17,074 nucleotides of DNA from DATGFK01 sp040007395 (GCA_040007395.1 JBDTVG010000240.1:1-17074), one strand, 5' to 3'. Positions 7,393 through 14,351 are shown, counted from the first letter of the stretch. Numbers and translations are program-made. The notes: generated from the letters alone by a model not told the origin.

Positions 7393-7500
7393 TCGTATGG
7401 CATAATAACCATACTTTCAGATACTATAACGGACGTGCTAATGTGACGCACCTTGATTGGCTTATCTGTGCAAACTGACGATCTGCTGAGGATCTTTGCT
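7300..7500 (+). ncRNA. Possible omegaRNA/right-end region of the tnpB element
   Basis: Guide RNAs of TnpB elements are transcribed across the 3' end of tnpB and the right end of the element. Here the sequence past the stop has a hairpin at 7389-7420 and a second, weaker stem (CTGAG 7486-7490 with CTCAG 7499-7503). I could not identify a cleavage motif or a matching left-end structure, so the element's boundaries and the guide cannot be located. The interval given is approximate and rests on family knowledge more than on the sequence. The rest of the 241-nt gap up to 7633 shows no gene and presumably carries the kinase promoter. Confidence 0.25.
7389..7420 (+). terminator. Hairpin over the tnpB stop codon
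   Basis: GTATGG (7395-7400) pairs perfectly with CCATAC (7409-7414) around an 8-nt loop. After a 2-nt interior loop on each side, CTGA (7389-7392) pairs with TCAG (7417-7420). The tnpB stop TGA is inside the left arm. It is either a terminator (a short TTT follows the inner stem) or the right-end structure of the IS element. Confidence 0.45.
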
Positions 7501-7633
7501 CAGATTCGGGACTTATCCATCAAATAGGGCATAATTGGCAGAGTAGGTTTGTTCTTGTACACTACCCTATAAACAATCCAGAGTGAACTATAGCATAATC
7601 CAATTCACCCTTTTGAAACGATGAGGCGAGTCC

Positions 7634-9145
7634 ATGGTTGGTCAAACACTGAATGGCCGTTACCAGATAGAAGAGATGATCGGTGAGGGCGCAACGGCGA
7701 CTGTCTACCGGGCGTTAGATACTCGCTTGCGGCGAACGGTAGCCATTAAGACGCTGCTGCCCCATGTTCATGCGACAACCCGTTTGCGCTTCGAGCGTGA
7801 AGCGTTGGCTGCCGCCAAACTAAACCATCCCAGCATCATGGCGATCTATGATGTGGGACAGGACAATAACGTCGTGTATATTGTTGTTGAGCTTGTCTCA
7901 GGTAAGCCGCTGTACGATTACATCCCCTCGGCACCGAGCGTGGTTGCACGCCTCGGACAGCAGATTTGTCTAGCGCTGGACTATGCCCACCGCGCCGGAA
8001 TCATTCACCGTGACGTAAAGCCCGCCAATATATATGTCACCGACGAAAACAATATCAAGATCATGGACTTTGGGTTGGCGATCCCGGTTGAAGGCGTTGA
8101 AAAACGCCTGACTGCCAGCGGGTCGATTATCGGTACGCCTGCCTATCTTTCGCCAGAACAAGCGCAGGGTAAACCACTAACTCCCCTCACGGATCTGTAT
8201 TCACTGGCGGTAGTGCTGTATGAAATGGTGACAGGCCAACTACCCTTCGATGCCGATGATATTGGGTCGATCCTGCTGCAACAGGTCAATAAACCTGCCG
8301 TTCCACCCAGCGAATTGATGAACGGTATCCCTGATTGGCTGGAAAACGCCATTTTGACTGCCCTCGAAAAGAGGCCAGAGGCACGTTTTAGCAGCGCAGC
8401 AGCAATGGCGGCTGCGTTGTCGGGACCTCCCGTAGATAACAACGATGCCAAAGCGACGATCACAACCAGCAGCGGCTTTACCATCGCGGCGGCACCGAAA
8501 ATCCGTGTGGTGCTTGCCGATGACCATGTCGCGCTGCGTGCGCCAATGGCGGCGTACCTTGACCTTTCCGGCGATATTGTAGTAGTGGGTGAAGCCTCTG
8601 ACGGGCAAGAGGCTATCGATCTGGCGCGTCAGGAGCATCCCGACGTAGTGCTGCTGGATCTGAACATGCCTAACGTAAATGGCTTGCAAGCACTCCCGCA
8701 GATCAAAAGCGAGAATCCACATACCAAAGTGCTGGTGCTGACCGGGCGCGACGAAACGCCGTTTATCATGCGGGCGATGCGTGCTGGAGCCAATGGCTAT
8801 TTGCTCAAGACCTCGACAGAAGAAGAACTGATCAACGCTGTGCGCGATGTCTATTCAGGGGCAATGGTGCTTGGACAAGGCATTGCTGAACGGTTGGTCG
8901 ATGGGCTGCGGAATATGCGCGATATTGATCCTCTTAACGAACAGGAACACGATATTCTGCGCTGTATCGCCGCTGGCTTGGAAGAAAACGATCAGATAGC
9001 CGAGAAACTCAATCTGGATGAGGGGACTGTCGTTAATCTGCTGAAAAACGCCATTGACAAACTCGGTGTAAAAACCCGCGCTGATGCTGCGCTGATGGCA
9101 CTCCGGGCAGGTTGGATTACGCTGGACGATTTGCGCCATCTATAA
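7634..9145 (+). CDS. Hanks-type Ser/Thr kinase fused to NarL-type response regulator
   Basis: Single soluble protein of 503 residues joining two signalling systems. The kinase domain (about 8-262) is complete: Gly-rich loop GEGATATVY (17-25), Lys39 in VAIK, Glu56 of helix C, HRDVKPAN with Asp127, DFG at 145-147, GTPAYLSPE, and Asp187. A linker rich in Ala/Thr/Ser (263-288) leads to a receiver domain (about 289-405) with acidic Asp296/Asp297, phospho-acceptor Asp342 in LLDLNMP, Thr370 and Lys392. The C terminus (about 433-495) matches the LuxR/GerE HTH pattern, ending KLGVKTRADAA. The usual TVKxH recognition contacts are TVVNL (465-469), so DNA binding may be altered. No membrane helix or sensor domain is present. 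GAGGCGAG precedes the ATG. The next gene is 35 nt downstream with its own strong ribosome site. Its own linker or receiver could be the kinase substrate (inference). Confidence 0.95.
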   Translation: MVGQTLNGRYQIEEMIGEGATATVYRALDTRLRRTVAIKTLLPHVHATTRLRFEREALAAAKLNHPSIMAIYDVGQDNNVVYIVVELVSGKPLYDYIPSAPSVVARLGQQICLALDYAHRAGIIHRDVKPANIYVTDENNIKIMDFGLAIPVEGVEKRLTASGSIIGTPAYLSPEQAQGKPLTPLTDLYSLAVVLYEMVTGQLPFDADDIGSILLQQVNKPAVPPSELMNGIPDWLENAILTALEKRPEARFSSAAAMAAALSGPPVDNNDAKATITTSSGFTIAAAPKIRVVLADDHVALRAPMAAYLDLSGDIVVVGEASDGQEAIDLARQEHPDVVLLDLNMPNVNGLQALPQIKSENPHTKVLVLTGRDETPFIMRAMRAGANGYLLKTSTEEELINAVRDVYSGAMVLGQGIAERLVDGLRNMRDIDPLNEQEHDILRCIAAGLEENDQIAEKLNLDEGTVVNLLKNAIDKLGVKTRADAALMALRAGWITLDDLRHL

Positions 9146-9180
9146 ATCATTTGTAAGTCATCTAGAAGGAGCCACAAGCG

Positions 9181-9783
9181 ATGCAAGACAGTAGCGGCAC
9201 CCTTAACGGTCAAATCGCCGATGACTTTCGCATTCCCAACTATGCCCAGAATATGCTGTATGTGCTCACTGAGACCGAAGCCGTACAAGCTCAGGGCAAG
9301 CAAGGCACTTTTGCCTTGCACGCCCCTAGTGAGGGACTCGTGCGTTTGGTATGGGGAACGCCTGATGGCCCACCACTGGCCTTTTGGGAAAACAGCGAAC
9401 GCCATAATTTGCAATGGGATGGGCGCGTCAAGGTTGGTGGGTTTGTCGAGCGCCTTCATGCTCTTGAAGTGGGTGGCATCGAAGTCGTGATTATCGAAGT
9501 CATTGGCGGCGTTTTTTCGGCTGATCATGTGGGTCTACCTTCGCTCAATGATATGCGGCATGGGGTTTTTGCCCGCCCATCGGATTCTGAACCACTCGGA
9601 GACCGACAAGCCTACCCGCTGATCATTCTGGCAGAAAGCAATTTGGCGGGGTTAGCGCAAGATGCGTTGGTGTCAGGGCTGGCGGTAGACGCATACGGAT
9701 CGTTGGCAAACGAAGCAAGTAGTTGGCATGAACTGGTTGGCTTGCCACTGTTGCTAGATTCGCTGACTCTGCTCGCCCCATAG
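9181..9783 (+). CDS. Unknown protein downstream of the kinase-receiver gene
   Basis: I do not recognise this 200-residue family. It has no signal peptide, membrane helix or catalytic motif I can name. The composition is balanced and slightly acidic. Alternating hydrophobic segments (for example GGIEVVIIEVIGGVF at about 98-112, and LGLPLLL-like stretches near the C terminus) suggest a mixed alpha/beta or beta-rich fold. It is real by coding signals: AGGAG at 9167-9171 lies 9 nt before the ATG, codon use matches the kinase gene, and the 35-nt spacing implies co-transcription. A candidate terminator follows at 9800-9839. By context it may be a substrate, partner or effector of the kinase-receiver protein, but no residue-level evidence supports one role. 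Confidence 0.8.
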   Translation: MQDSSGTLNGQIADDFRIPNYAQNMLYVLTETEAVQAQGKQGTFALHAPSEGLVRLVWGTPDGPPLAFWENSERHNLQWDGRVKVGGFVERLHALEVGGIEVVIIEVIGGVFSADHVGLPSLNDMRHGVFARPSDSEPLGDRQAYPLIILAESNLAGLAQDALVSGLAVDAYGSLANEASSWHELVGLPLLLDSLTLLAP

Positions 9784-9799
9784 CTCAAATAGATCGTTT

Positions 9800-9839
9800 G
9801 CCGCTAGATAAATATTATTGGCTATTCATCGGCTTTTTT
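9800..9839 (+). terminator. Candidate intrinsic terminator after the kinase operon
   Basis: GCCG (9800-9803) pairs with CGGC (9830-9833). An interrupted inner helix (9805-9810 with 9823-9828) continues the stem, and six T follow directly at 9834-9839. The stem is imperfect, but the position just after the unknown gene and the clean T-run support termination. It ends only 2 nt before the ribosome site of the following dehydrogenase gene, so it might also act as an attenuator of that gene. Confidence 0.45.
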
Positions 9840-9853
9840 ATAGGACAATCATT

Positions 9854-10864
9854 GTGTCTACCTTCCGACTCCTATTCTTAACTGACCGCAGTGAACGCCA
9901 CCAGAAAGCGGCGATCAAGGCCGCACCGCCCGATGTTGAAGTGATCATGAAACGGCGACCCTCGGACGCTGACCTTATGGCGCTGCTGCCAACTGTCGAT
10001 TTCATTATTTCTGAGCGCAACCAACCGATTACCACCGCGATGATTACAGCGGCAAAGAATCTCAAACTTATTCTGCGTCTCGGCTCACTCAGCTATGATA
10101 TTGATGTGGAAACCGCCCGGAAAAAAGGCGTTCAGGTTTCGATGCAGCCCGTACAAGGGAGCATTTATGGGGCCGAACACCTGATGATGATGATCTTTGC
10201 TGTGCTTAAGCGCCTAGGGCGTTCACTTACCGCTGCTAACGCTGCCGCGCATGGCCTGCCCGCCCGCCGTACTGATGAAAATACATTCGCCTTTAATTGG
10301 ATGGAATATACCGATATTCGTAGTCTGTACGGCAAAACAGTGGCTATCGTGGGGATGGGCGAGATTGGTGTTGAACTAGCGCGAAGGCTCAAACCCTTTG
10401 GGTTGGCGAAACTGTATTACAACAAACGCATCCGCTATCCAGAAGCCGTTGAGCGCGAGCTGTGGCTGCGCTATGCTTCCATGCTTGACTGTGTGACCAA
10501 CGCTGATGTGTTGGTGAGCTTGCTGCCTTTCAACGAAAAAACTGATCGCAGTATTTCTACCGGGACGTTTACGTTGATGAAGCCTTCGTCTGTGTTGGTT
10601 CATGCGGGCAGTGGCAGCGTGATTGATGAACAGGCACTCGTCGAAGCACTGCGTGTCCATCGACTCGCTGGAGCGGCGTTAGACACATTCGAATATGAAC
10701 CGCTGCAACCAACCCATTCCCTGATTGCATTGGCACGCGATCCGCAGTCTAACCTGTTGTTGACTCCACACACCGCCGTCGCTTATTTGCCCGATGATCG
10801 CACTGAGGATTTTGGCGAGATCGTCCGATTCATCGCGCAGGAGCCGTTGAAATTCGAGATTTGA
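9854..10864 (+). CDS. D-2-hydroxyacid dehydrogenase family protein lacking catalytic Arg
   Basis: Member of the D-isomer 2-hydroxyacid dehydrogenase/phosphoglycerate dehydrogenase family, 336 residues, cytosolic. I place the start at the GTG at 9854 because AGGA sits 8 nt upstream. A TTG at 9818 overlaps the terminator. The cofactor domain (about 100-290) carries GMGEIG at 167-172. The second strand ends in YYNKR (188-192) instead of an acidic residue, which suggests NADP(H). The family's catalytic Glu282 (FEYEP) and His306 (TPHT) are present. The substrate-carboxylate Arg in the NxxRG motif is replaced: the segment reads HAGSGSVID with Ser253 in its place. The protein may act on an atypical substrate or be a non-catalytic homologue. 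It converges on the roadblock-like gene with a 19-nt gap. Confidence 0.88.
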   Translation: MSTFRLLFLTDRSERHQKAAIKAAPPDVEVIMKRRPSDADLMALLPTVDFIISERNQPITTAMITAAKNLKLILRLGSLSYDIDVETARKKGVQVSMQPVQGSIYGAEHLMMMIFAVLKRLGRSLTAANAAAHGLPARRTDENTFAFNWMEYTDIRSLYGKTVAIVGMGEIGVELARRLKPFGLAKLYYNKRIRYPEAVERELWLRYASMLDCVTNADVLVSLLPFNEKTDRSISTGTFTLMKPSSVLVHAGSGSVIDEQALVEALRVHRLAGAALDTFEYEPLQPTHSLIALARDPQSNLLLTPHTAVAYLPDDRTEDFGEIVRFIAQEPLKFEI

Positions 10865-10883
10865 AACACGCGAGTCAGTGAGG

Positions 10884-11246
10884 TTAGTCGTCGGTGATCG
10901 AGGCTTTAGGCAAGATCCGTCGCAAACTGCTGACAAAGCCGTTAATGGTGTTGTCTTCGAGTTTGTTGCCGACCACCACAAAGACGTGCTGTGCATCCAA
11001 CGCAATCGTGCGGACAGTGACCCCATCAGCGGTGACAGAACTCAACCCGCCGGGGACAGGGTTAATCAGGCAGTCCGCCACAAGCGCCGTCAGTGTATTC
11101 TCGTTCACATAATGCAGCGCATTATTATTAAAAACGAGCGTACCATTACGATCAAATAGAGCAGTACCGATAGGCCCTAGTGCATTGTGCAGATGTACCG
11201 CTACCTGAGAAACGACCTGTGCCACATTCTGTTTATACATTGACAT
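10884..11246 (-). CDS. Small protein with possible roadblock/LC7 fold
   Basis: Soluble protein of 120 residues if started at the ATG at 11246. An in-frame TTG at 11261 and an ATG at 11240 are alternatives, and none has a strong ribosome site. An N-terminal helix is followed by a hairpin (GTALFDRNGTLVF), a central helix (LTALVADCL), then strands TADGVTVRTIAL and HVFVVVGN and a final helix (FVSSLRRIL). This order resembles the roadblock/LC7 (MglB-like) fold, whose members regulate small Ras-like GTPases. The resemblance is at pattern level only, and no MglA-type GTPase is in the window. A PAS- or GAF-like sensory domain is an alternative. Stop TAA is at 10886-10884. An AT-rich 184-nt leader lies upstream. 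Confidence 0.6.
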   Translation of the reverse strand: MSMYKQNVAQVVSQVAVHLHNALGPIGTALFDRNGTLVFNNNALHYVNENTLTALVADCLINPVPGGLSSVTADGVTVRTIALDAQHVFVVVGNKLEDNTINGFVSSLRRILPKASITDD

Positions 11247-11288
11247 GATTGATGTACTCAAACTAATCTTTGCTTTAGGTCGATTTGG

Positions 11289-11321
11289 TTGAAAAATCTA
11301 ACCGATTCTTTTCAATTTTTT
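11289..11321 (+). terminator. AT-rich hairpin followed by six T
   Basis: TTGAAAA (11289-11295) pairs with TTTTCAA (11309-11315), extended inside by ATC/GAT, and TTTTTT follows at 11316-11321. In the plus direction this has the form of an intrinsic terminator, although its stem is AT-rich and the nearest plus-strand gene ends 425 nt upstream. It would yield a dehydrogenase transcript fully antisense to the roadblock-like gene. On the minus strand the same stem sits in that gene's leader. Confidence 0.35.
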
Positions 11322-11373
11322 ACAACTTCTCAAAGTATACCTTCAAACGGATAAAAAGCGTATATATTTCATA

Positions 11374-11398
11374 ACAAATTTGTGAAGTTAAAGAACTT
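11374..11398. promoter_or_regulatory. Clustered palindromes in AT-rich intergenic DNA
   Basis: A perfect palindrome ACAAATTTGT (11374-11383) is followed at once by AAGTT-AAAG-AACTT (11385-11398). They lie between the DUF554 gene end and the roadblock-like gene start, in the likely promoter zone of the latter. TATACT on the minus strand at 11340-11335 could be its -10 box, with no good -35. The site could bind a dimeric regulator. Short palindromes are frequent in AT-rich DNA, so confidence is low. Confidence 0.3.
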
Positions 11399-11445
11399 TT
11401 AAAATAGAAACAAGCGGAGTAGGTGTATCTAGTAGGCTAATAATT

Positions 11446-12213
11446 TTACAAGGGGTAAATGTTGATACCCAATAGAGTCGCGATCCACACTAGCAAGGGT
11501 GCAATCAGCAAGGCGGGCAAGAAGTTGGCAACACGCGGTTGTTTGATATTTAGCAGAATCAAGGCCAAGCCAAGCAGAATTAAACCGCCCGTCCCAGTCA
11601 ATTCGCGGATATATGGATTTGTTGCAGTCAATTGACTGCCCGCCGCCAATGCACCAACAAGCCCCATCCCGACCAATGCAAAACTACCTTGCAGCAGCCC
11701 TAGTGGGATCACCGAAAATGCAACACCGATGCCCAACGAAGCAGCAAAGGCTATAGACGAGAAAAAATCTAAGGTGGATTTGATGACCAGAATTTGAATA
11801 TCGGCTCCGTTAATCCCATTTTGGATCGGCCCCAAAATTGTCAGTGGGCCAACACAAAACACGAGGCTGGACGTTACGAAGGCATTGATAAAACGTGCTC
11901 GCGCCTGCATTGCTTCATCAGCGGAATGGGTTTCAGTTGTGCTGGCGCTGCGACTCTGGAGCCAGCCGCCAAAGCGCTTGAGACTGCCATCGAGATCGAG
12001 CAGTTCCCCGACTATCGCGCCGCTGGCAAGGCTCAACAGTGGGATCACGATGTTGCCACTACGCCATGCGCTCTGCATTCCCAGAACCAGAGTCACTAAC
12101 CCCAATCCGGTCATCACAGACTCCTGAATGCGTGTACTCAGGCGATGGCCTATCAATAAACCGAGGGCGCTACCGATGATGACCGCCACGATGTTGATCA
12201 GAGTACCCGTCAT
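11446..12213 (-). CDS. DUF554 family integral membrane protein
   Basis: Polytopic inner-membrane protein of 255 residues. It starts with the family's typical MTGTLINxxAVIxGSxxGLLIG segment and has about seven hydrophobic helices. A cytosolic-looking loop rich in Ser/Thr/Glu lies around residues 85-105. Other conserved-looking elements are GELLDLDGSL (about 69-78), FCVGPLTILGPIQNG and STLDFFSSIAFAASLG. The family (Pfam DUF554, YdfK-like) has no firmly established function; a transport role is often supposed. Length is normal for the family. A weak AGGA lies 12 nt before the ATG at 12213 on the minus strand. The gene is divergent from acyP and followed on the same strand by the roadblock-like gene after 199 nt of AT-rich DNA, too far for an obvious operon. 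Confidence 0.9.
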   Translation of the reverse strand: MTGTLINIVAVIIGSALGLLIGHRLSTRIQESVMTGLGLVTLVLGMQSAWRSGNIVIPLLSLASGAIVGELLDLDGSLKRFGGWLQSRSASTTETHSADEAMQARARFINAFVTSSLVFCVGPLTILGPIQNGINGADIQILVIKSTLDFFSSIAFAASLGIGVAFSVIPLGLLQGSFALVGMGLVGALAAGSQLTATNPYIRELTGTGGLILLGLALILLNIKQPRVANFLPALLIAPLLVWIATLLGINIYPL

Positions 12214-12264
12214 AGTAGTTCTTGTCCTGTGAATTGTGTATCAAAGATCACGGGCGACCCTAGT

Positions 12265-12293
12265 GTGCCATCCATGCCAGACAACGCTATAAT
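12265..12293 (+). promoter_or_regulatory. Candidate sigma-70 promoter of acyP
   Basis: GTGCCA (12265-12270, four of six to TTGACA) is followed after exactly 17 nt by a perfect TATAAT (12288-12293). The implied start near 12300 gives a leader of about 48 nt to the acyP ATG. A small hairpin in that leader pairs GATAG (12303-12307) with CTATC (12314-12318). Confidence 0.5.
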
Positions 12294-12347
12294 CAGACAC
12301 CCGATAGGCCAATCTATCAAACTAGCCATTAACACTATAGGGCAGGT

Positions 12348-12650
12348 ATGCTGGTTTTGCAACAACTTCACGCGATAGTTCACGGACGAGTTCAAGGGGT
12401 TAGTTTTCGCTACAATGCACAATTGAAGGCGCAGATGTTGGGGCTAACTGGATGGGTGCGTAATCTGGCTGATGGCACAGTAGAAACAAAGGCCATTGGA
12501 GAACATGCCGTCCTCGAAGGTTTTCTGGCATGGCTGCGGATTGGGCCATCTGGAGCCAAAGTCAGCCGAGTCGAGGCCACATGGAGTGAAACCGCACAGC
12601 CCTTGCCATTAGTCCCCCTATTTGAGATAAAGTATGGCTCAGACAGTTAA
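12348..12650 (+). CDS. acyP: Acylphosphatase
   Basis: Small cytosolic enzyme (100 residues) hydrolysing carboxyl-phosphate bonds such as acetyl phosphate or 1,3-bisphosphoglycerate. The signature is intact: GRVQGVSFR with phosphate-binding Arg21, then GLTGWVRNLADGTVE with catalytic Asn39. The length is typical, with a C terminus ending in FEIKYGSDS. AGGG precedes the ATG at 12348 by a few bases, and a promoter candidate lies about 55 nt upstream. The last 17 nt overlap the start of the FecR-like gene in another frame, so the two are translationally coupled and in one operon. No functional link between them is known to me. Confidence 0.95.
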   Translation: MLVLQQLHAIVHGRVQGVSFRYNAQLKAQMLGLTGWVRNLADGTVETKAIGEHAVLEGFLAWLRIGPSGAKVSRVEATWSETAQPLPLVPLFEIKYGSDS

Positions 12651-14013
12651 AGCGAATACAGGGCTGATGCGTAGTCCACAGAATGTGGCGTGGATTGTCG
12701 TCATTTTCAGTTTTATAGCATTTTGCGTGATGTGTGTTGTGGGTACTTGGGGCGCAAACTGGTTTCTGTTTGAATCGCCGGTTGCCCTCACAACGCGGAT
12801 CGTAGTCAGTCGGGGCGCGGTCACAGTCAGTCGCCCCGATGGTACACGCACGTTAGTCAACAACAACGACCCAGACAATCAGGACACGTTTGTCGTAGCA
12901 AACACAGTACTACAAACCGATAATAATTCGCAGGGCTATCTGACGTTTGTCGATGCCTATTCGGGGCGGGTGGTTGGGACACTCTTTCTGCTGGAAAATA
13001 GTACCCTGACCTTCACTGAAGCGTCACGTCCCCGCTTCGAGTGGAGCCAAGAACTGTACCGGATGATGTTAAAAGATGCCACTGGACACTTCATCATCGA
13101 TATCCCCGACAAATTGAACCGTGCCGTCGCGCTAAGCATGGATGCAACTGTTGGAGTCGCCTTGATAAAAGACAGTGGCTCCTATCGGATCGATGCACTT
13201 GACCAGAAAACCACGGTCTATACACGCTCCGGCAAGAGCCTGCTCTATGCATCGCCAGACCGGGCATGGCCTATCGAAGCGAATATGCAAGCGGTGCTGG
13301 AAAATGGCAAACAGGATGTTCTTGTGCAGCCATACCCCTACGATATGCTGAACCTAAGTGAGCCGGGGCCTGTCCAGCCCAGTTTTGGTTCCGATGACGA
13401 TGTTGACACCAATAAGACTTTGCCACTTTTCTGGGCCTGTACAACCCCACCGCAAGAAAAACCAAACGAGCCTGATGGGACTTGGACTCGGACTCGGATG
13501 GACGGACAAGTGGTTCTGGAGATTTCGCGGCGCGGAGTCGGCGCTGGACAGCAGCCGTTGGGATCAGCCTCGACAAACTGTCAGTTCAATTTTCCACCGA
13601 GGCCAAAGGGGTTAAACCCTAAAGATTATTCGTCATTATCGATCCAGCTCAAGATGAAATTGTTGTATCAGGATGTAACGACCTGCGGCATCGTCGGCTC
13701 AGAATGTCCGCTGATGCTACTCATGGCGTATGTCGATACTGATGGACATGAACAATTTTGGCGGCAGGGTTTCTATGCCGAACGTCCGCCCTCGGACACA
13801 AATCTGTTGACCTGCGATACTTGCCCCCACAACCATGCCCAGATCAACGCTGACACTTGGTATATCTACGATACTGGAGATCTTAAACAGCAATTTCCGC
13901 CGGGGAAAATTGATTATATCGAGTATGTGGAGGTGTATTCGTCGGGGCATCAATTCGAGATGGTGCTCAGTGATTTCACCGTGCTAGGGGGCAAAAGTAA
14001 CAATCCATCGTAA
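12634..14013 (+). CDS. Membrane-anchored FecR-like protein with extracellular beta domain
   Basis: Protein of 459 residues with a single N-terminal membrane segment (about 18-38) and a large probable outside portion. Residues about 55-150 have the FecR-like pattern: GAVTVSRPDG, then a strand carrying VVANTVLQTDNNSQGYLTF, and an SGRVVGTL stretch before a STLTF element. FecR domains are found in anti-sigma regulators and in structural surface proteins, and no sigma factor is nearby. The C-terminal half (about 250-455) is beta-rich and Trp/Tyr-rich with at least six Cys (including TTCGIVGSEC and CDTCPHNH), compatible with disulfides. It could be a ligand- or carbohydrate-binding domain, but I do not recognise it. 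Its start overlaps acyP by 17 nt. The extracytoplasmic DsbA/cyclophilin at 2926 could serve substrates of this type (speculation). Confidence 0.8.
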   Translation: MAQTVKANTGLMRSPQNVAWIVVIFSFIAFCVMCVVGTWGANWFLFESPVALTTRIVVSRGAVTVSRPDGTRTLVNNNDPDNQDTFVVANTVLQTDNNSQGYLTFVDAYSGRVVGTLFLLENSTLTFTEASRPRFEWSQELYRMMLKDATGHFIIDIPDKLNRAVALSMDATVGVALIKDSGSYRIDALDQKTTVYTRSGKSLLYASPDRAWPIEANMQAVLENGKQDVLVQPYPYDMLNLSEPGPVQPSFGSDDDVDTNKTLPLFWACTTPPQEKPNEPDGTWTRTRMDGQVVLEISRRGVGAGQQPLGSASTNCQFNFPPRPKGLNPKDYSSLSIQLKMKLLYQDVTTCGIVGSECPLMLLMAYVDTDGHEQFWRQGFYAERPPSDTNLLTCDTCPHNHAQINADTWYIYDTGDLKQQFPPGKIDYIEYVEVYSSGHQFEMVLSDFTVLGGKSNNPS

Positions 14014-14035
14014 GGGTTTGTCGAGCAAATTGGGG

Positions 14036-14070
14036 AAGTACCGGGCGATCCTAAGATACACCCGGTATTT
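14036..14070 (+). terminator. Hairpin between convergent genes
   Basis: TACCGGG (14039-14045) pairs perfectly with CCCGGTA (14061-14067) around a 15-nt loop, extendable by a G-T and two A-T pairs to 14036/14070. Only TATTT follows, so the T-run is short. It lies 23 nt after the FecR-like gene and faces the end of the small membrane protein gene, fitting a terminator for the plus-strand operon. Confidence 0.5.
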
Positions 14071-14074
14071 GAAA

Positions 14075-14092
14075 GCAAAGATTAGGCTTTGC
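14075..14092 (-). terminator. Hairpin over the stop of the small membrane protein gene
   Basis: GCAAAG (14075-14080) pairs perfectly with CTTTGC (14087-14092) around six bases, and the minus-strand stop codon (14084-14082) lies in the loop. Read on the minus strand it is followed by TTTC. With the neighbouring stem at 14036-14070 it forms a back-to-back pair of hairpins between convergent genes. Confidence 0.4.
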
Positions 14093-14351
14093 TAACGCGA
14101 CCCATCAGATACGCCCGATAGCCAAAGAATAAAGCTATCGACAACACACCAGCCAGAATGGTGAGACCGATGATATAAGGGAAGAGGCTGCCCAATGTCA
14201 TACCAGTGACGGCGGCTCCCGGAACAGCCTTATCGATGCCCGTTCCAACAACCAATGCGAAGACCAGTAAGATCACGAATACCATCAAGGTAACGACGAC
14301 CCCACCGTAACGAACCAAACTGAGACTCCGTTTTAATTCAAGTTCGCTCAT
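14082..14351 (-). CDS. Small two-helix membrane protein, unknown
   Basis: Protein of 89 residues with two clear membrane helices (about 15-37 and 57-77), a charged N terminus (MSELELKRS) and a basic end (RAYLMGRVSKA). I do not recognise a family. The Gly-rich loop between the helices (GTGIDKAVPGAAVTG) has no metal ligands such as His or Cys, so haem or copper binding is unlikely. It is a good gene by signals: AAGGGG lies about 8 nt before the ATG at 14351 on the minus strand. It is divergent from the cytochrome oxidase genes and shares their 356-nt upstream region, so a respiratory accessory role is possible, but this rests only on position. Confidence 0.75.
   Translation of the reverse strand: MSELELKRSLSLVRYGGVVVTLMVFVILLVFALVVGTGIDKAVPGAAVTGMTLGSLFPYIIGLTILAGVLSIALFFGYRAYLMGRVSKA

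Noticed and set aside
7393..7633. A tnpA remnant or second IS end next to tnpB
   Set aside because: No Y1 transposase motif or terminal repeat could be found on either side; the element is treated as solitary.
8992..9528. 178-codon minus-strand open frame spanning the kinase end and the unknown gene
   Set aside because: It crosses two well-supported plus-strand genes and has no ribosome site or family resemblance.
12210..12422. 70-codon minus-strand frame over the acyP start
   Set aside because: It overlaps the acyP promoter and start and shows no motif; better explained as chance.
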